A stretch of DNA of 54,517 bases. Origin: Comamonadaceae bacterium. Lineage in GTDB: Bacteria; Pseudomonadota; Gammaproteobacteria; Burkholderiales; Burkholderiaceae_C. The notes below the pieces were generated by a model. It did not search any database. It was given only the letters and a program-made list of their open reading frames with translations, and had not been told where the DNA came from. The stretch is taken from NCBI GenBank assembly GCA_004144865.1, contig SEAY01000009.1, positions 1-54,517 on the forward strand, written 5' to 3'. The stretch's first letter is position 1; every line of letters begins with the position of its first letter. The position numbers and the translations under genes are program-made. Positions 32,760 to 43,048 of the stretch are shown here, piece after piece.

Positions 32760-33086
32760 TCACAGCAGGCGCTGCCAGCGCAGGAACTCGGCGCGCTCGT
32801 CGATGTCACGCGGCACGTTGAACCAGTAGCGCGTCACGGGTGCAGCGGAGGCGCCCATCACCGCCGTGGACGAGCCCGAGGACGAAACGACGGCTACCGG
32901 CGCGATGACCTGCGCCTGCGCCACCGCGCCTGCAGGCAGCGGACGCTGCGAGACCGGCGAGTACGTGCTCGAAACCACGACGCCGGCGGGCGCGGTGACG
33001 GTGGTGCTGGAGTGGACGGTCGCGGATTGCGCGAACGCCGCCGGGGCGGCCAGGACGGCCGCGGCGGCCAACAGCGTGAATTTCAT
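32760..33086 (-). CDS. Small secreted protein, paralogue B
   Basis: A 108-residue exported protein: signal peptide KFTLLAAAAVLAAPAAFAQ, a low-complexity Ser/Val/Ala middle and the C-terminal TRYWFNVPRDIDERAEF with RWQRLL. It shares the start of the mature chain (AVQSSTNI versus ATVHSSTT) and the C terminus with paralogue A, 35 nt downstream on the same strand. This points to tandem duplication. No known domain. Cytosolic roles are unlikely given the signal peptide. The 33087-33193 gap upstream presumably holds its promoter but no clear boxes were seen. Confidence 0.72.
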   Translation of the reverse strand: MKFTLLAAAAVLAAPAAFAQSATVHSSTTVTAPAGVVVSSTYSPVSQRPLPAGAVAQAQVIAPVAVVSSSGSSTAVMGASAAPVTRYWFNVPRDIDERAEFLRWQRLL

Positions 33087-33193
33087 GCAGGCTCCCTTGG
33101 TATGGTTTTGACTCCACCATTGCACGTGCAGCCGCGTCGCGCGGCCGCCGGAGCACATTGACGGCCGCTGTCAGCCGCGGACCGACGCGGCCG

Positions 33194-33880
33194 TTACGGC
33201 ACAGGCAGCGAAGGCAGCGCGCGCACCACGTCTCCCGCAATCGGGAAGATGCGGTCGCCGGCCCGCGGCTCGATGCGGTGCATGCCGGTGAAGCTGCCGA
33301 AAGCAGGCAGCACACCCACGGCCTGGCGCGGCAGCTGCCCCGTGTCATCGCCGAGCCAGAAGCAGGGCAGCCGCAGGCGCTCGAACGCGCGTCCGCTCAC
33401 GCTGATGCAGGGATGCCAGTGGCCCGCCAGCACGTAGGCGCCATCCATCGGGCGTGGGTGATGGCATAGCGCGTAGGGCCCCAGGCGCAGCGGCTCGTCC
33501 ACCACCTTGAAGCCGAGGCTGGCCGGAGGATCGCCGGCCCGGTCGTCGTGGTTGCCACGCACGAGGGTGAGTGCCAGCGCCGCATGGCTGTCGCGCCAGG
33601 CCTGCAGCACGCCCAGCGTGCCCGCCGCATGCGAGCGGACGGAATGCAGGAAGTCCCCGAGGAACACGACGTGACCGGCGCCGGTTTCGGCGACGGCCGC
33701 ATCGAGCTTGGCGAGCGTCTCCGACGTTGTGCCCCGCGGGACCGGCACGCCCAGCTTGCGGAAGCTCACGGCCTTGCCGAAATGCGCGTCGGCGACCAGC
33801 AGCGTGCGGGTGGCGGAAAGGTAGAGGGTGCCGGTGGGATGCAGGAGCGCATCCTCGCCGGCGAGGCGGATCCGGAGCAC
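33194..33880 (-). CDS. pdeM: Ligase-associated DNA damage response endonuclease PdeM
   Basis: A 228-residue calcineurin-like metallophosphoesterase. All metal motifs are in order: DAHFGK near residue 31, GDFLHS near 75, GNHDDR near 110, HHPRP near 140 and GHWHP near 155. This set with the ALLHPTGTLYL start is that of PdeM. PdeM usually partners a ligase, a helicase (Lhr-like) and an exonuclease, none of which is here. The start is a GTG at 33880, 7 nt after the SlmA stop. Expected to be a metal-dependent phosphodiesterase or nuclease. Confidence 0.85.
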   Translation of the reverse strand: MLRIRLAGEDALLHPTGTLYLSATRTLLVADAHFGKAVSFRKLGVPVPRGTTSETLAKLDAAVAETGAGHVVFLGDFLHSVRSHAAGTLGVLQAWRDSHAALALTLVRGNHDDRAGDPPASLGFKVVDEPLRLGPYALCHHPRPMDGAYVLAGHWHPCISVSGRAFERLRLPCFWLGDDTGQLPRQAVGVLPAFGSFTGMHRIEPRAGDRIFPIAGDVVRALPSLPVP

Positions 33881-33887
33881 CCGCGAA

Positions 33888-34520
33888 TTACAGCATGCGG
33901 GCCAGGCTCGCTTCCAGGTGCTCCGACGGCGCGCGCTTGAAGCCCGAGCGCGCGAAGCGCTGGAGGCGGCCGACGATGAAGGCGGTGAGCACCGAGGCGC
34001 GCACCGACGCGTCCACGGTCGGCGTGGCGCCGTCGGCGCTGCGCAGGCACTGCTTGAGCGAGGCCTCCACCTTGTCGAAGAACTGGTTCATGCGCTGCTG
34101 CAGGCGCTCGTTCTCGAACACCAGCGCGTCGCCCACCATCACGCGGGTCATGCCCGGGTTTTTCTCGGCGAACTGGATCAGCATCGCCACGATGCGCCCG
34201 GCCTGCGCGGGGCCAGCCGGCTCGCGCTCGGCGATCTGGTTGATCAGCGTGAAGACGCTCTGTTCGATGAACTCGATCAGGCCTTCGAACATCTGCGCCT
34301 TGCTGGCGAAGTGGCGGTACAGGGCGGCTTCGCTCACGTCCAGCCGCGCCGCGAGGGCCGCCGTGGTGATGCGCTCCGCGCCCGGCTGCTCCAGCATCGT
34401 CGCCAGCGCCTGCAGGATCTGCACGCGACGCTCGCCGGGCTTGGGCCGCTTGCGCACCGCGGCTGCGGGCGTTTCGCTCCCGGGCGTGGGTTCGAGGGAA
34501 TCGAGCTCGGCGTGCGACAT
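33888..34520 (-). CDS. slmA: Nucleoid occlusion factor SlmA
   Basis: A 210-residue TetR-fold protein. The helix-turn-helix at about residues 50-73 (ITTAALAARLDVSEAALYRH) is followed by FASKAQMFEGLIEFIEQSVF, a characteristic SlmA stretch. It binds specific chromosomal sites and blocks FtsZ assembly over the nucleoid, so division occurs away from DNA. Its place near argB is usual for this group of betaproteobacteria, as I recall. The 34521-34621 gap upstream holds nothing I can name. Confidence 0.88.
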   Translation of the reverse strand: MSHAELDSLEPTPGSETPAAAVRKRPKPGERRVQILQALATMLEQPGAERITTAALAARLDVSEAALYRHFASKAQMFEGLIEFIEQSVFTLINQIAEREPAGPAQAGRIVAMLIQFAEKNPGMTRVMVGDALVFENERLQQRMNQFFDKVEASLKQCLRSADGATPTVDASVRASVLTAFIVGRLQRFARSGFKRAPSEHLEASLARML

Positions 34521-34621
34521 AAGGTCTGGAGATCAGCGGTTGCGGCTCATTCTCGCATACCCAACCGTGGGATTCCCCCAACTGATCCGCGGGAAATGCA
34601 GGCGCCGCCTCGAGTAGGTGC

Positions 34622-36049
34622 TTACCCCGGCAGCGGCAGTGTGACTTTCAAGCCACGCCCTCCGGCACCCGGCTGCAATTGCAGGTGGCTGTGGTGCACG
34701 CGCGCGATTTCCTCCGCGATGGCGAGGCCCAGGCCGTTGCCCTCGCCCGCGGTGCCCTGCACGCGGTAGAAGCGCTCCAGGATGCGCGGCATCTCCGCGG
34801 CCGCGACGCCCGGGCCGTCGTCTTCCACTTCGAGAAAGGGCTGACCCTCGCGGAGGCCACAACGGATGGTGACGGTGCCGCCGTCGTCGCAGTACTTCAC
34901 GGCGTTGTCGACGAGGTTGGACAGCAGCTCGCGCAGCAGCCACTCGTGGCCCATCACGCCGGCCGCTTCGACGTCGAGCCCGAGGTCGATGCCGCGCGAG
35001 GTGGCCGCGTCGAGATGCGCCTGCAGGCTGTCCTCGCACAGCGCCTTGAGGTCCACGCGCTGCTGCGGCTGGACCTGCATGCCCCGCGCGTCCGCGCGCG
35101 AAAGGGCCAGCAACTGGTTTGCGAGTTGCGAGGTGCGACGGGTCGCATTGCGCAGCTTGTAGACCTGCTCGGTCGGCAGCGCCAGGTTGCCTTCCGGCCG
35201 CGTGCCCGCGGCTTGCGCCCAGGCTTCCACCTGCGCCTGCAGCCCCGCGAGCGGGGTGCGCAGCTGGTGCGCGGCGTCCGCCACGAAGCGCCGCTGGCTT
35301 TCGGCCTGCGCGTTCACCAGCTGGAACAGCCGGTTGAGCGAATCCACCAGCGGGCGCACCTCCTCGGGCGAGGCCGTCTCATCGATGGCGCTCAGGTCGC
35401 GCGGCGAGCGGCGCTCGACCGCCTCCTTCAGCGCCAGCAGCGGCTTGAGCGCGCGCTGCACGGCCCAGCGCACCGCGAAGGCCGCCGCGGCGATCAGCAC
35501 GAGGTTGGGCAGCAGCACCTTGTAGAGGATGGATCGCGCCCACTGCTGGCGCGGATCCGAGCTGTCGCTCACCGCCACCACGACGTCGCCGAACACGGTG
35601 CGCTGGCGCTGGCGCACGATGCGCCAGGTGGCACCCCCATGCTCCTCGCTGTGGAACTCGGGCTCGCTGTCGGTGGGCGGCAATCCTCCCAGCCAGCTGT
35701 CGCCGTGCACCACGTGGCCGTCGAGATCCAGGATCGCGTAGCCGGTGGACCCCGGGCGCTCCTTCAGGAACTCCTCCACCGGCGGCGCCAGCATCAGCAA
35801 CGGCCGCTCGCCCGCGTCGCCGATCACGGAGTCCGCCACCAGCGGAACGAGCGCCTGCAGGCGCTGGTCCTGCTGCGCCGCGACGTTGTCGGCGGAGCGG
35901 TAGTCGAACCACGCATTGAGCACCGCCAGCAGGATCAGCGGCGCGATCAGCATCACCAGCAGGCGCCGCCGCAGCCCGGAGGTGACCCCCAGCACGTCCG
36001 CCGCCCGGCTGCGCGGACGCGGCGTCGCCGGGCGGAGGAAGGGCCTCAC
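34622..36049 (-). CDS. Two-component sensor histidine kinase (TctE/QseC-like)
   Basis: A 475-residue sensor kinase. Two membrane helices (about residues 30-50 and 180-200) flank a ~125-residue periplasmic domain of the 2CSK_N/TctE type. A HAMP-like linker leads to the H box FVADAAHQLRTPLAGLQ near residue 255, then the N box LLSNLVDNAVKYCDDGG, and G boxes VEDDGPGV and GEGNGLGLAIAEEIA. The GTG start at 36049 overlaps the response regulator stop by 4 nt (GTGA). It phosphorylates that regulator. No tripartite tricarboxylate transporter lies nearby, so the signal is unknown. Confidence 0.88.
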   Translation of the reverse strand: MRPFLRPATPRPRSRAADVLGVTSGLRRRLLVMLIAPLILLAVLNAWFDYRSADNVAAQQDQRLQALVPLVADSVIGDAGERPLLMLAPPVEEFLKERPGSTGYAILDLDGHVVHGDSWLGGLPPTDSEPEFHSEEHGGATWRIVRQRQRTVFGDVVVAVSDSSDPRQQWARSILYKVLLPNLVLIAAAAFAVRWAVQRALKPLLALKEAVERRSPRDLSAIDETASPEEVRPLVDSLNRLFQLVNAQAESQRRFVADAAHQLRTPLAGLQAQVEAWAQAAGTRPEGNLALPTEQVYKLRNATRRTSQLANQLLALSRADARGMQVQPQQRVDLKALCEDSLQAHLDAATSRGIDLGLDVEAAGVMGHEWLLRELLSNLVDNAVKYCDDGGTVTIRCGLREGQPFLEVEDDGPGVAAAEMPRILERFYRVQGTAGEGNGLGLAIAEEIARVHHSHLQLQPGAGGRGLKVTLPLPG

Positions 36050-36747
36050 TGGCCCTCGGCGGGCCGCAGTTCGAGGCGGTAGCCGAAGCCGCGGATGGAG
36101 CGCAGCGCCACGCCGTAGGGCTCGAGCTTGCCGCGCAGCCGCGAGATGTACACCTCCACGGCATTGGGCGTGATCTCCTTGTCCCAGCCGGTCAGGGCCT
36201 GCAGCAGCTTGTCCTTGCTGGCCGGCTTGGGCGCGTTGATCAGGAGGTACTCCATGACCGTCCACTCGCGCGGGCCCAGCTCGATGGGCACCGCCGTGCC
36301 GTTGCGCTGCGCGCTCGCGCGCCGGTTGGCGGTATCCAGCTCGATCGGCCCGAAGCTCAGCACCGCCGACGTCGCCGACTGCGAGCGCCGCAGCAGCGCG
36401 CGCAGGCGCGCCAGCAGCTCGGGCAGCTCGAAGGGCTTGATCATGTAGTCGTCCGCGCCGAGGTCCAGCCCCTGCACGCGGTCGTGCAGCGCGTCGCGCG
36501 CGGTGAGGATCAGCACCGGCATGTGCTGGCTCGCCATCTCGGGGCGGCGCAGGCGCCGCGTGAGCTCCAGGCCGTCCATGTTGGGCAGCCCGATGTCGAT
36601 GATGGCCGCGTCGAACACCTCCGAACGCAGCACCTCCTCGGCACGCTCGCCGCTGCCCACCCAGTCCACCGCGTAACCTGCATTGGCCAGGCCCAGCTTG
36701 ATGCCGCTGGCGACCATCACATCGTCTTCTACTAACAGCAATCGCAT
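36046..36747 (-). CDS. OmpR-family response regulator (TctD/QseB-like)
   Basis: A 233-residue response regulator. Receiver domain (1-115) with acidic pair EDD at residues 7-9, phosphoacceptor Asp51 in IIDIGLPNMDG, Thr in ILTARDA and Lys in YMIKPFELPEL. The winged-helix DNA-binding domain (about 135-228) contains RSIRGFGYRLE. It is cotranscribed with the kinase through a GTGA overlap. It should bind direct-repeat sites at target promoters; none was identified here. An interspersed repeat and argB lie upstream. Confidence 0.92.
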   Translation of the reverse strand: MRLLLVEDDVMVASGIKLGLANAGYAVDWVGSGERAEEVLRSEVFDAAIIDIGLPNMDGLELTRRLRRPEMASQHMPVLILTARDALHDRVQGLDLGADDYMIKPFELPELLARLRALLRRSQSATSAVLSFGPIELDTANRRASAQRNGTAVPIELGPREWTVMEYLLINAPKPASKDKLLQALTGWDKEITPNAVEVYISRLRGKLEPYGVALRSIRGFGYRLELRPAEGQ

Positions 36748-36789
36748 GTCTGAATCATTCCAGTGCCGCCGCGGAACCGGCTTCGCCGG

Positions 36790-36844
36790 GCCGCTGGGGG
36801 CGCCCCCTCGAGGGGGAGGCGCCGCAGGCGCTTCGGGGGTGGGG
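36790..36844. repeat. Interspersed repeat family D downstream of argB
   Basis: A perfect 14-bp palindrome CCCCCTCGAGGGGG (36803-36816) is followed by a second hairpin GGCGCCGCAGGCGC and TTCGGGGGTGGGG. As I recall, such blocks recur at gene ends in Comamonadaceae genomes. It directly abuts the argB stop and probably ends the argB transcript before the two-component genes. Confidence 0.65.
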
Positions 36845-38928
<2,084 letters not shown>

Positions 38929-38999
38929 CCGATTTCTTCCTCCCTTGTCCCCTGCCCGATTCTCTCATCCGCGGCAGCGGGCAACCTCGTCCATTCGGA

Positions 39000-39953
39000 T
39001 CACAAGCGTCGCAGGATGCAAGCGAGCCACAGCATCGCCTGCTCCGAGCGGCGCTGGCGATGCACGCCGCTGCGGCGCAGCCAGCGCATGCGCGTCCACG
39101 GCATCGCGGCCTCGCGCGCGCGGCTGAAGGCCTCCAGCACGCCGCGGTTGGCATGCGTGAGCACCGCGGCGCGTTGCATCAGGGCGGCCAGGTTGAGGCG
39201 GTTCCAGTCCCGGTAGTCCCCGCGCAGCATGGCGGTCAGCCGGACCCACCGGGCACGCCAGCGCAGGTTGCTGCCCATCACGTTGGCGCCGTGCTGGCGG
39301 TAGTGCAGCCAGGGGCGGGCGTCCCAGTGCACGAGTCCGCCCGCGCCCGCCACCAGCTGGTAGGTGAGCCAGTCGTGCCAGGTCACGTCCAGGTGCGACG
39401 ATTCCGCCACCAGGAGGGCGGCGGCCCGGTTCATCAGCATGGTGTTGCCGCCCATGATGTTCTGCGCCAGCGCATTGCGGAACGACGGCGGGTGCGCGAA
39501 CGACGGTGACAGGCCGCGCTCGCGGCCTTCGGCGTCGACCGTGATGGAGCGGCCGCCATACAGGGCCGGGCGCGGGCTGCCGGCATGCGGCGCCAGCACC
39601 TCCAGCGCCGCGGCGAGCTTGCCGGGCAGCCACACGTCGTCCTGGTCGCAGTAGGCGAACCACTGCGCGTCCGGCTGCGAGCGCACCGCGGAGGCGAGCA
39701 GCAGGAAGAAGCTGCGCGTGGCGGAACGCCGGGGCGGTGCATCGACCCAGCGGACCTCCTGCACGGCACCCCGCGGCTGCGCGCCCAATTCACGCAGGAG
39801 CGCCACGGTGCCGTCGCTCGAGCCGTCATCGGCGACGTGGACCACGACCCGCGCGCCCTCCTGGGCTTCCAGGCTGGCCCATTGCTGGCGCAGGTAGCGC
39901 TCTCCGTTATAGGTGGCGAGGAGGACGTGGACGACGGGAACGAGCCCGGGCAT
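39000..39953 (-). CDS. Family 2 glycosyltransferase (rhamnosyltransferase-like)
   Basis: A 317-residue cytoplasmic GT-A transferase. It begins VVHVLLATYNGERYLRQQWA and has the nucleotide-binding VHVADDGSSDGTVALLREL near residue 40 and the metal-binding FAYCDQDDVWLPGKL near residue 100. GNTMLMNRAAALL and a WHDWLTYQLVAG segment follow near residue 185. The pattern resembles dTDP-rhamnose-type GT2 enzymes of O-antigen clusters. It starts 14 nt after the GtrB-like gene. Donor and acceptor unknown. Confidence 0.85.
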   Translation of the reverse strand: MPGLVPVVHVLLATYNGERYLRQQWASLEAQEGARVVVHVADDGSSDGTVALLRELGAQPRGAVQEVRWVDAPPRRSATRSFFLLLASAVRSQPDAQWFAYCDQDDVWLPGKLAAALEVLAPHAGSPRPALYGGRSITVDAEGRERGLSPSFAHPPSFRNALAQNIMGGNTMLMNRAAALLVAESSHLDVTWHDWLTYQLVAGAGGLVHWDARPWLHYRQHGANVMGSNLRWRARWVRLTAMLRGDYRDWNRLNLAALMQRAAVLTHANRGVLEAFSRAREAAMPWTRMRWLRRSGVHRQRRSEQAMLWLACILRRL

Positions 39954-39967
39954 GGAAGACGCGCCTG

Positions 39968-40960
39968 TCAGGTGTTGCGTCCCGCAAGCTGCCCCAATCC
40001 GCTGGCGTCGCCCACGTTCCCGGACGCATCGTCGAAGTTGATGCGCTCCCTCTCGACCACCAGCGGGCGGTTGCTCACGTGCCGCAGGATCGCGCCCACG
40101 TATTCGCCCAGCAGGCCGATGAAGAACAGCTGCGCCGACGCGAAGAAGAACATGCCGATCAGGATCGGCGCCGTGCCGATCGAGAACTGTTCCCAGAACA
40201 TGAGCTTGAGCAGCAGGTAGATCACCGAAACCAGGAGACTCACCGCGGACAGCGCGAACCCCGCCATGGTGGCGAGCCGCAGCGGCACCCGGCTGTGCGA
40301 GGTGATGCCCAGCATCGCGATGTCGTACAGCGTGTAGAAGTTGTTCTTGGTGATGCCGCGCTTGCGCCGCGGCTGGTTGTAGGGGATCTGCAGCGGTTCG
40401 AAGCCCACCTCGGCGATCAGCCCGCGGAAGTAGGGGTACGGGTCGCCGATCCTGCGCAGTTCCTCGAGCACCCGCCGGTCGTAGATGCCGAAGCCGGTGA
40501 AGTTCTGGATCAGCTTCACGTCCGCGATGCGCGTCACCATGCGGTAGTACATCCGCCGCACGGTGAACATCAGCTTGGACTCTTCCGCGCTCGGCTTCAC
40601 GCCGACGACCACCTTGGCGCCGGCACGCCACTTCGCGATGAACTCCGCCATCAGCTCCGGCGGGTCCTGCAGGTCCGCCACCAGCAGGATCACCGCCTCG
40701 CCGGGCGCTTCCATGAGGCCGTGGTACGGCGAGCGGATGTGCCCGAAGTTGCGGGCGTTCACGATCACCTTGACACGCGGGTCTTCGGCCGCCAGCCGCC
40801 GCAGGATCTCCACGGTCTGGTCCGTCGACGCGTTGTCGATGAACAGGTGCGCGTACTCCAGGTCCGGCACGGCCTCCAGCACGGCACGCGCCCGCCGGTA
40901 CAGCTCCTCGACGTTGTCCTCTTCATTGAAGCAGGGCGTGACGACAGTGATTTGGTTCAT
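39968..40960 (-). CDS. Polyprenyl-phosphate glycosyltransferase (GtrB/DPM1-like)
   Basis: A 330-residue enzyme. The GT2 domain (residues 1-~230) has ITVVTPCFNEEDNVEELYRR, DNASTDQTVEIL and LVADLQDPPELMAEF, and the NARNFGH stretch typical of dolichyl-phosphate-sugar synthases. Two C-terminal helices (about residues 235-260 and 270-295) anchor it. It would move a sugar from a nucleotide donor to undecaprenyl phosphate on the cytoplasmic face. It overlaps the GtrA-like gene by 4 nt, the classic flippase partner, so both should serve one lipid-linked sugar. Confidence 0.89.
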   Translation of the reverse strand: MNQITVVTPCFNEEDNVEELYRRARAVLEAVPDLEYAHLFIDNASTDQTVEILRRLAAEDPRVKVIVNARNFGHIRSPYHGLMEAPGEAVILLVADLQDPPELMAEFIAKWRAGAKVVVGVKPSAEESKLMFTVRRMYYRMVTRIADVKLIQNFTGFGIYDRRVLEELRRIGDPYPYFRGLIAEVGFEPLQIPYNQPRRKRGITKNNFYTLYDIAMLGITSHSRVPLRLATMAGFALSAVSLLVSVIYLLLKLMFWEQFSIGTAPILIGMFFFASAQLFFIGLLGEYVGAILRHVSNRPLVVERERINFDDASGNVGDASGLGQLAGRNT

Positions 40961-41328
40961 GGTGAGCGGAAGACGAAGCTGCGTTGCAGGAGATAGGAAG
41001 CGGCCACCAGCGGCAGCAGGGCGACGGCGTTGGCCACGTACACGTTCAGCCCGGCGCGCAGCAGCACCGCCACGGCGGCGACGTTGAGCAGGTAGATCAG
41101 CACGTACACGCCGATGAAGCGCCAGAGCCGGCCGCGCCCGGGGCCGTCGAACACGAGCCGGCCGGTGGTCTGGTAGTTGAACAGGACTCCCAGGACGGTC
41201 GCCAGCGCGATGGCCACCGGGTAAGGCAGGCCCATCCAGGCGAACGCCGCGAAAAGCCCATAGCCAAAAACCGTGTTGACGCCACCCACGAGCAGGAAGC
41301 GCAGGAACCTTGGCAGCGCGATGTTCAC
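40957..41328 (-). CDS. GtrA family membrane protein
   Basis: A 123-residue protein with four predicted helices and the GtrA start FLRFLLVGGVNTVFGYGLFA, then VLGVLFNYQTTGRLVF. It is thought to flip polyprenyl-phosphate-sugar to the periplasm. The start is a GTG at 41328 that overlaps the transketolase stop as GTGA. The end overlaps GtrB (ATGA). Its position between a transketolase subunit and GtrB suggests the lipid-linked sugar derives from this cluster. Confidence 0.87.
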   Translation of the reverse strand: MNIALPRFLRFLLVGGVNTVFGYGLFAAFAWMGLPYPVAIALATVLGVLFNYQTTGRLVFDGPGRGRLWRFIGVYVLIYLLNVAAVAVLLRAGLNVYVANAVALLPLVAASYLLQRSFVFRSP

Positions 41329-42242
41329 CGATCGAAGCGGGTCACGAACGGCTGGACCCGGCGCGCGATCGCGGCCTCGTCGAGCCCGTGCTCGCGCAGC
41401 GCATGGGCATAGCTGCCGCAGGTCGTGGAGAAGCGCTCCCCGATACCGATGCGCAGCACCGGCATCGGCGCGTTCTCGGCGAGGTGTTCGACGACGGCGG
41501 ACCCCAGCCCGGCGCGCACCGAGTGCTCCTCGAACGTCACCAACGCGCGGGAGCGCGAAGCGATCCCGGCCAACTGGGCCTCGTCGAGCGGATGGATCCA
41601 GGGCGCGCTCCACACCGTGGCGTCGGAAGCCTCGGCGACGTTGCAGGCGGTGCGCACCATGGAGCCGGTGGCGATGAAGCTCACTGGGCCCTTGCCTTCG
41701 CGCACCTTCAGCAACGCGCCGCGCCGGAGGCCGGGAAGCGGCTTGTCATGCACCGTGCCGACGTCGGACTTGCCCATGCGGAAGTACACCGGGGACTGCC
41801 GTTCGAACGCCGCCTGCATGCAGGCGGTCGTCTCGGCGGCATCGCAGGGCGAAAGGATGTCCACGTGTGGCACGGCGCGCAGGCAGGCGATGTCCTCGAA
41901 GCTCTGGTGGCTGGTGCCGAGCGTGCTGTAGACCAGGCCCGCGCCGTCGCCGATGAAGATCACCGGCAGTTCCTCGTAGCAGACGTCGATCTTGATCTGT
42001 TCGAGCACGCGCACCGGCACGAACGCGCTCAGGCCGTACACGACCGGGCGGAACCCCGCCTTGGCGAGGCCGGCGGCGACGCCGACCATGTTCTGCTCGG
42101 CGATGCCGGCATTGATGTACTGGTCGGGACACGCCTTGCGGAAATCGTCGAACAGCGCGTAGCCGTGGTCGCCCGTCAGCAGCAGCACGCGCTCGTCGCG
42201 CGTCGCGGCGTCCACCAGGGCCTTCGAGAATGCCTGCCTCAT
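41325..42242 (-). CDS. Transketolase C-terminal subunit (split transketolase)
   Basis: A 305-residue protein equal to the pyrimidine-binding and C-terminal domains of transketolase. The catalytic Glu lies in NAGIAEQNMVGVAAGLAK near residue 45. GAGLVYSTLGTSHQSFEDIA follows near residue 99, and the C domain has WIHPLDEAQL and VTFEEHSVRAGLGSAV. It overlaps the N-terminal subunit gene by 4 nt, and together (574 residues) they form one thiamine-diphosphate enzyme. Housekeeping transketolases are single chains and do not sit in O-antigen clusters, so a specialised two-carbon transfer to a nucleotide sugar is plausible. Confidence 0.88.
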   Translation of the reverse strand: MRQAFSKALVDAATRDERVLLLTGDHGYALFDDFRKACPDQYINAGIAEQNMVGVAAGLAKAGFRPVVYGLSAFVPVRVLEQIKIDVCYEELPVIFIGDGAGLVYSTLGTSHQSFEDIACLRAVPHVDILSPCDAAETTACMQAAFERQSPVYFRMGKSDVGTVHDKPLPGLRRGALLKVREGKGPVSFIATGSMVRTACNVAEASDATVWSAPWIHPLDEAQLAGIASRSRALVTFEEHSVRAGLGSAVVEHLAENAPMPVLRIGIGERFSTTCGSYAHALREHGLDEAAIARRVQPFVTRFDR

Positions 42243-43048
42243 GCCGTCGCTCCGATCTCGTCCAGCGCCTGCCGCAGCAGGTCGTCGTTCAGGCGCAGGT
42301 AATGCCAGGCGTTGACGTTCTCCATGTACGAGACGCCCTTGCCCTTGACGGTTTTCGCCACGATCGCTTTCGGCCGGCCGTTGGCGGCGCTGGCGGCGAG
42401 CCGCTCCAGCGTGGCGTCGATCGCATCGCAGTCGTGCCCATCGACGGTGACGGCCTCGAAGCCGAACGCGGCGAACTTGCCTTCGATATCGCCGAGCGCC
42501 ATCACCTCGTCGGTGCTGCCCATCGCCTGGAAGCCGTTGGCATCCACGATCAGGAACAGGTTCGACAGCTTGTTGTGGGCCGCGAACAGCGCGGCCTCCC
42601 AGATCGGTCCTTCGTTGAGTTCGCCGTCGCCGACGATCGCGTAGACGCGCTGGCCCGTCTTGCGGCGCTGTGCGGCCAGGGCGAGCCCCACGCCGACGGA
42701 GAGGCCGTGGCCCAGCGTGCCAGCGGTGACTTCGCAGCCGGGCACATGCGCATCGGACAACCCCTTCAGGCGCGAGCCGTCGGAGAAATAGCCGTGCAGG
42801 TCGGCCTGGTCCAGGAAGCCGAGCTCATACAGCGCGGCGTACTGCGCCATCACGCCGTGGCCCTTGCTCATCACGAGGTAGTCGCGCTGCGGGTCGCGCG
42901 GGTCGGTGGGCGAATAACGCATGTGGCGCGCATACAGGCGAGCCACCAGCTCGATGATCGAGAAGGCGCAGCCCAGGTGCACGGCGTTGCCGGCCTTGGC
43001 CATGCCGAGGACATGGCGACGCAGCGTGCGCGGGTCGAGATCGTTCAT
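42239..43048 (-). CDS. Transketolase N-terminal subunit (split transketolase)
   Basis: A 269-residue thiamine-diphosphate domain. GTLGHGLSVGVGLALAAQ lies near residue 110, and the cofactor motif runs from GDGELNEGPIWEAALFA near residue 140 to LIVDANGFQAMG. Conserved His residues are in GNAVHLGCAFS and SKGHGVMAQYAALYEL. It pairs with the C-terminal subunit downstream. It overlaps the upstream epimerase gene by 4 nt. Placement directly after rfbFGH and the epimerase suggests that its substrate is a CDP-dideoxyhexulose or a ketose donor for it. Confidence 0.88.
   Translation of the reverse strand: MNDLDPRTLRRHVLGMAKAGNAVHLGCAFSIIELVARLYARHMRYSPTDPRDPQRDYLVMSKGHGVMAQYAALYELGFLDQADLHGYFSDGSRLKGLSDAHVPGCEVTAGTLGHGLSVGVGLALAAQRRKTGQRVYAIVGDGELNEGPIWEAALFAAHNKLSNLFLIVDANGFQAMGSTDEVMALGDIEGKFAAFGFEAVTVDGHDCDAIDATLERLAASAANGRPKAIVAKTVKGKGVSYMENVNAWHYLRLNDDLLRQALDEIGATA

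Noticed and set aside
34622..36747. Two-component pair named outright as tctDE
   Set aside because: The sensor domain type fits, but no tricarboxylate transporter genes are adjacent, so only a family-level call is safe.
41325..43048. Split transketolase considered as the housekeeping pentose-phosphate enzyme
   Set aside because: Housekeeping transketolase is a single ~660-residue chain. These genes are embedded by overlaps in a polysaccharide cluster.
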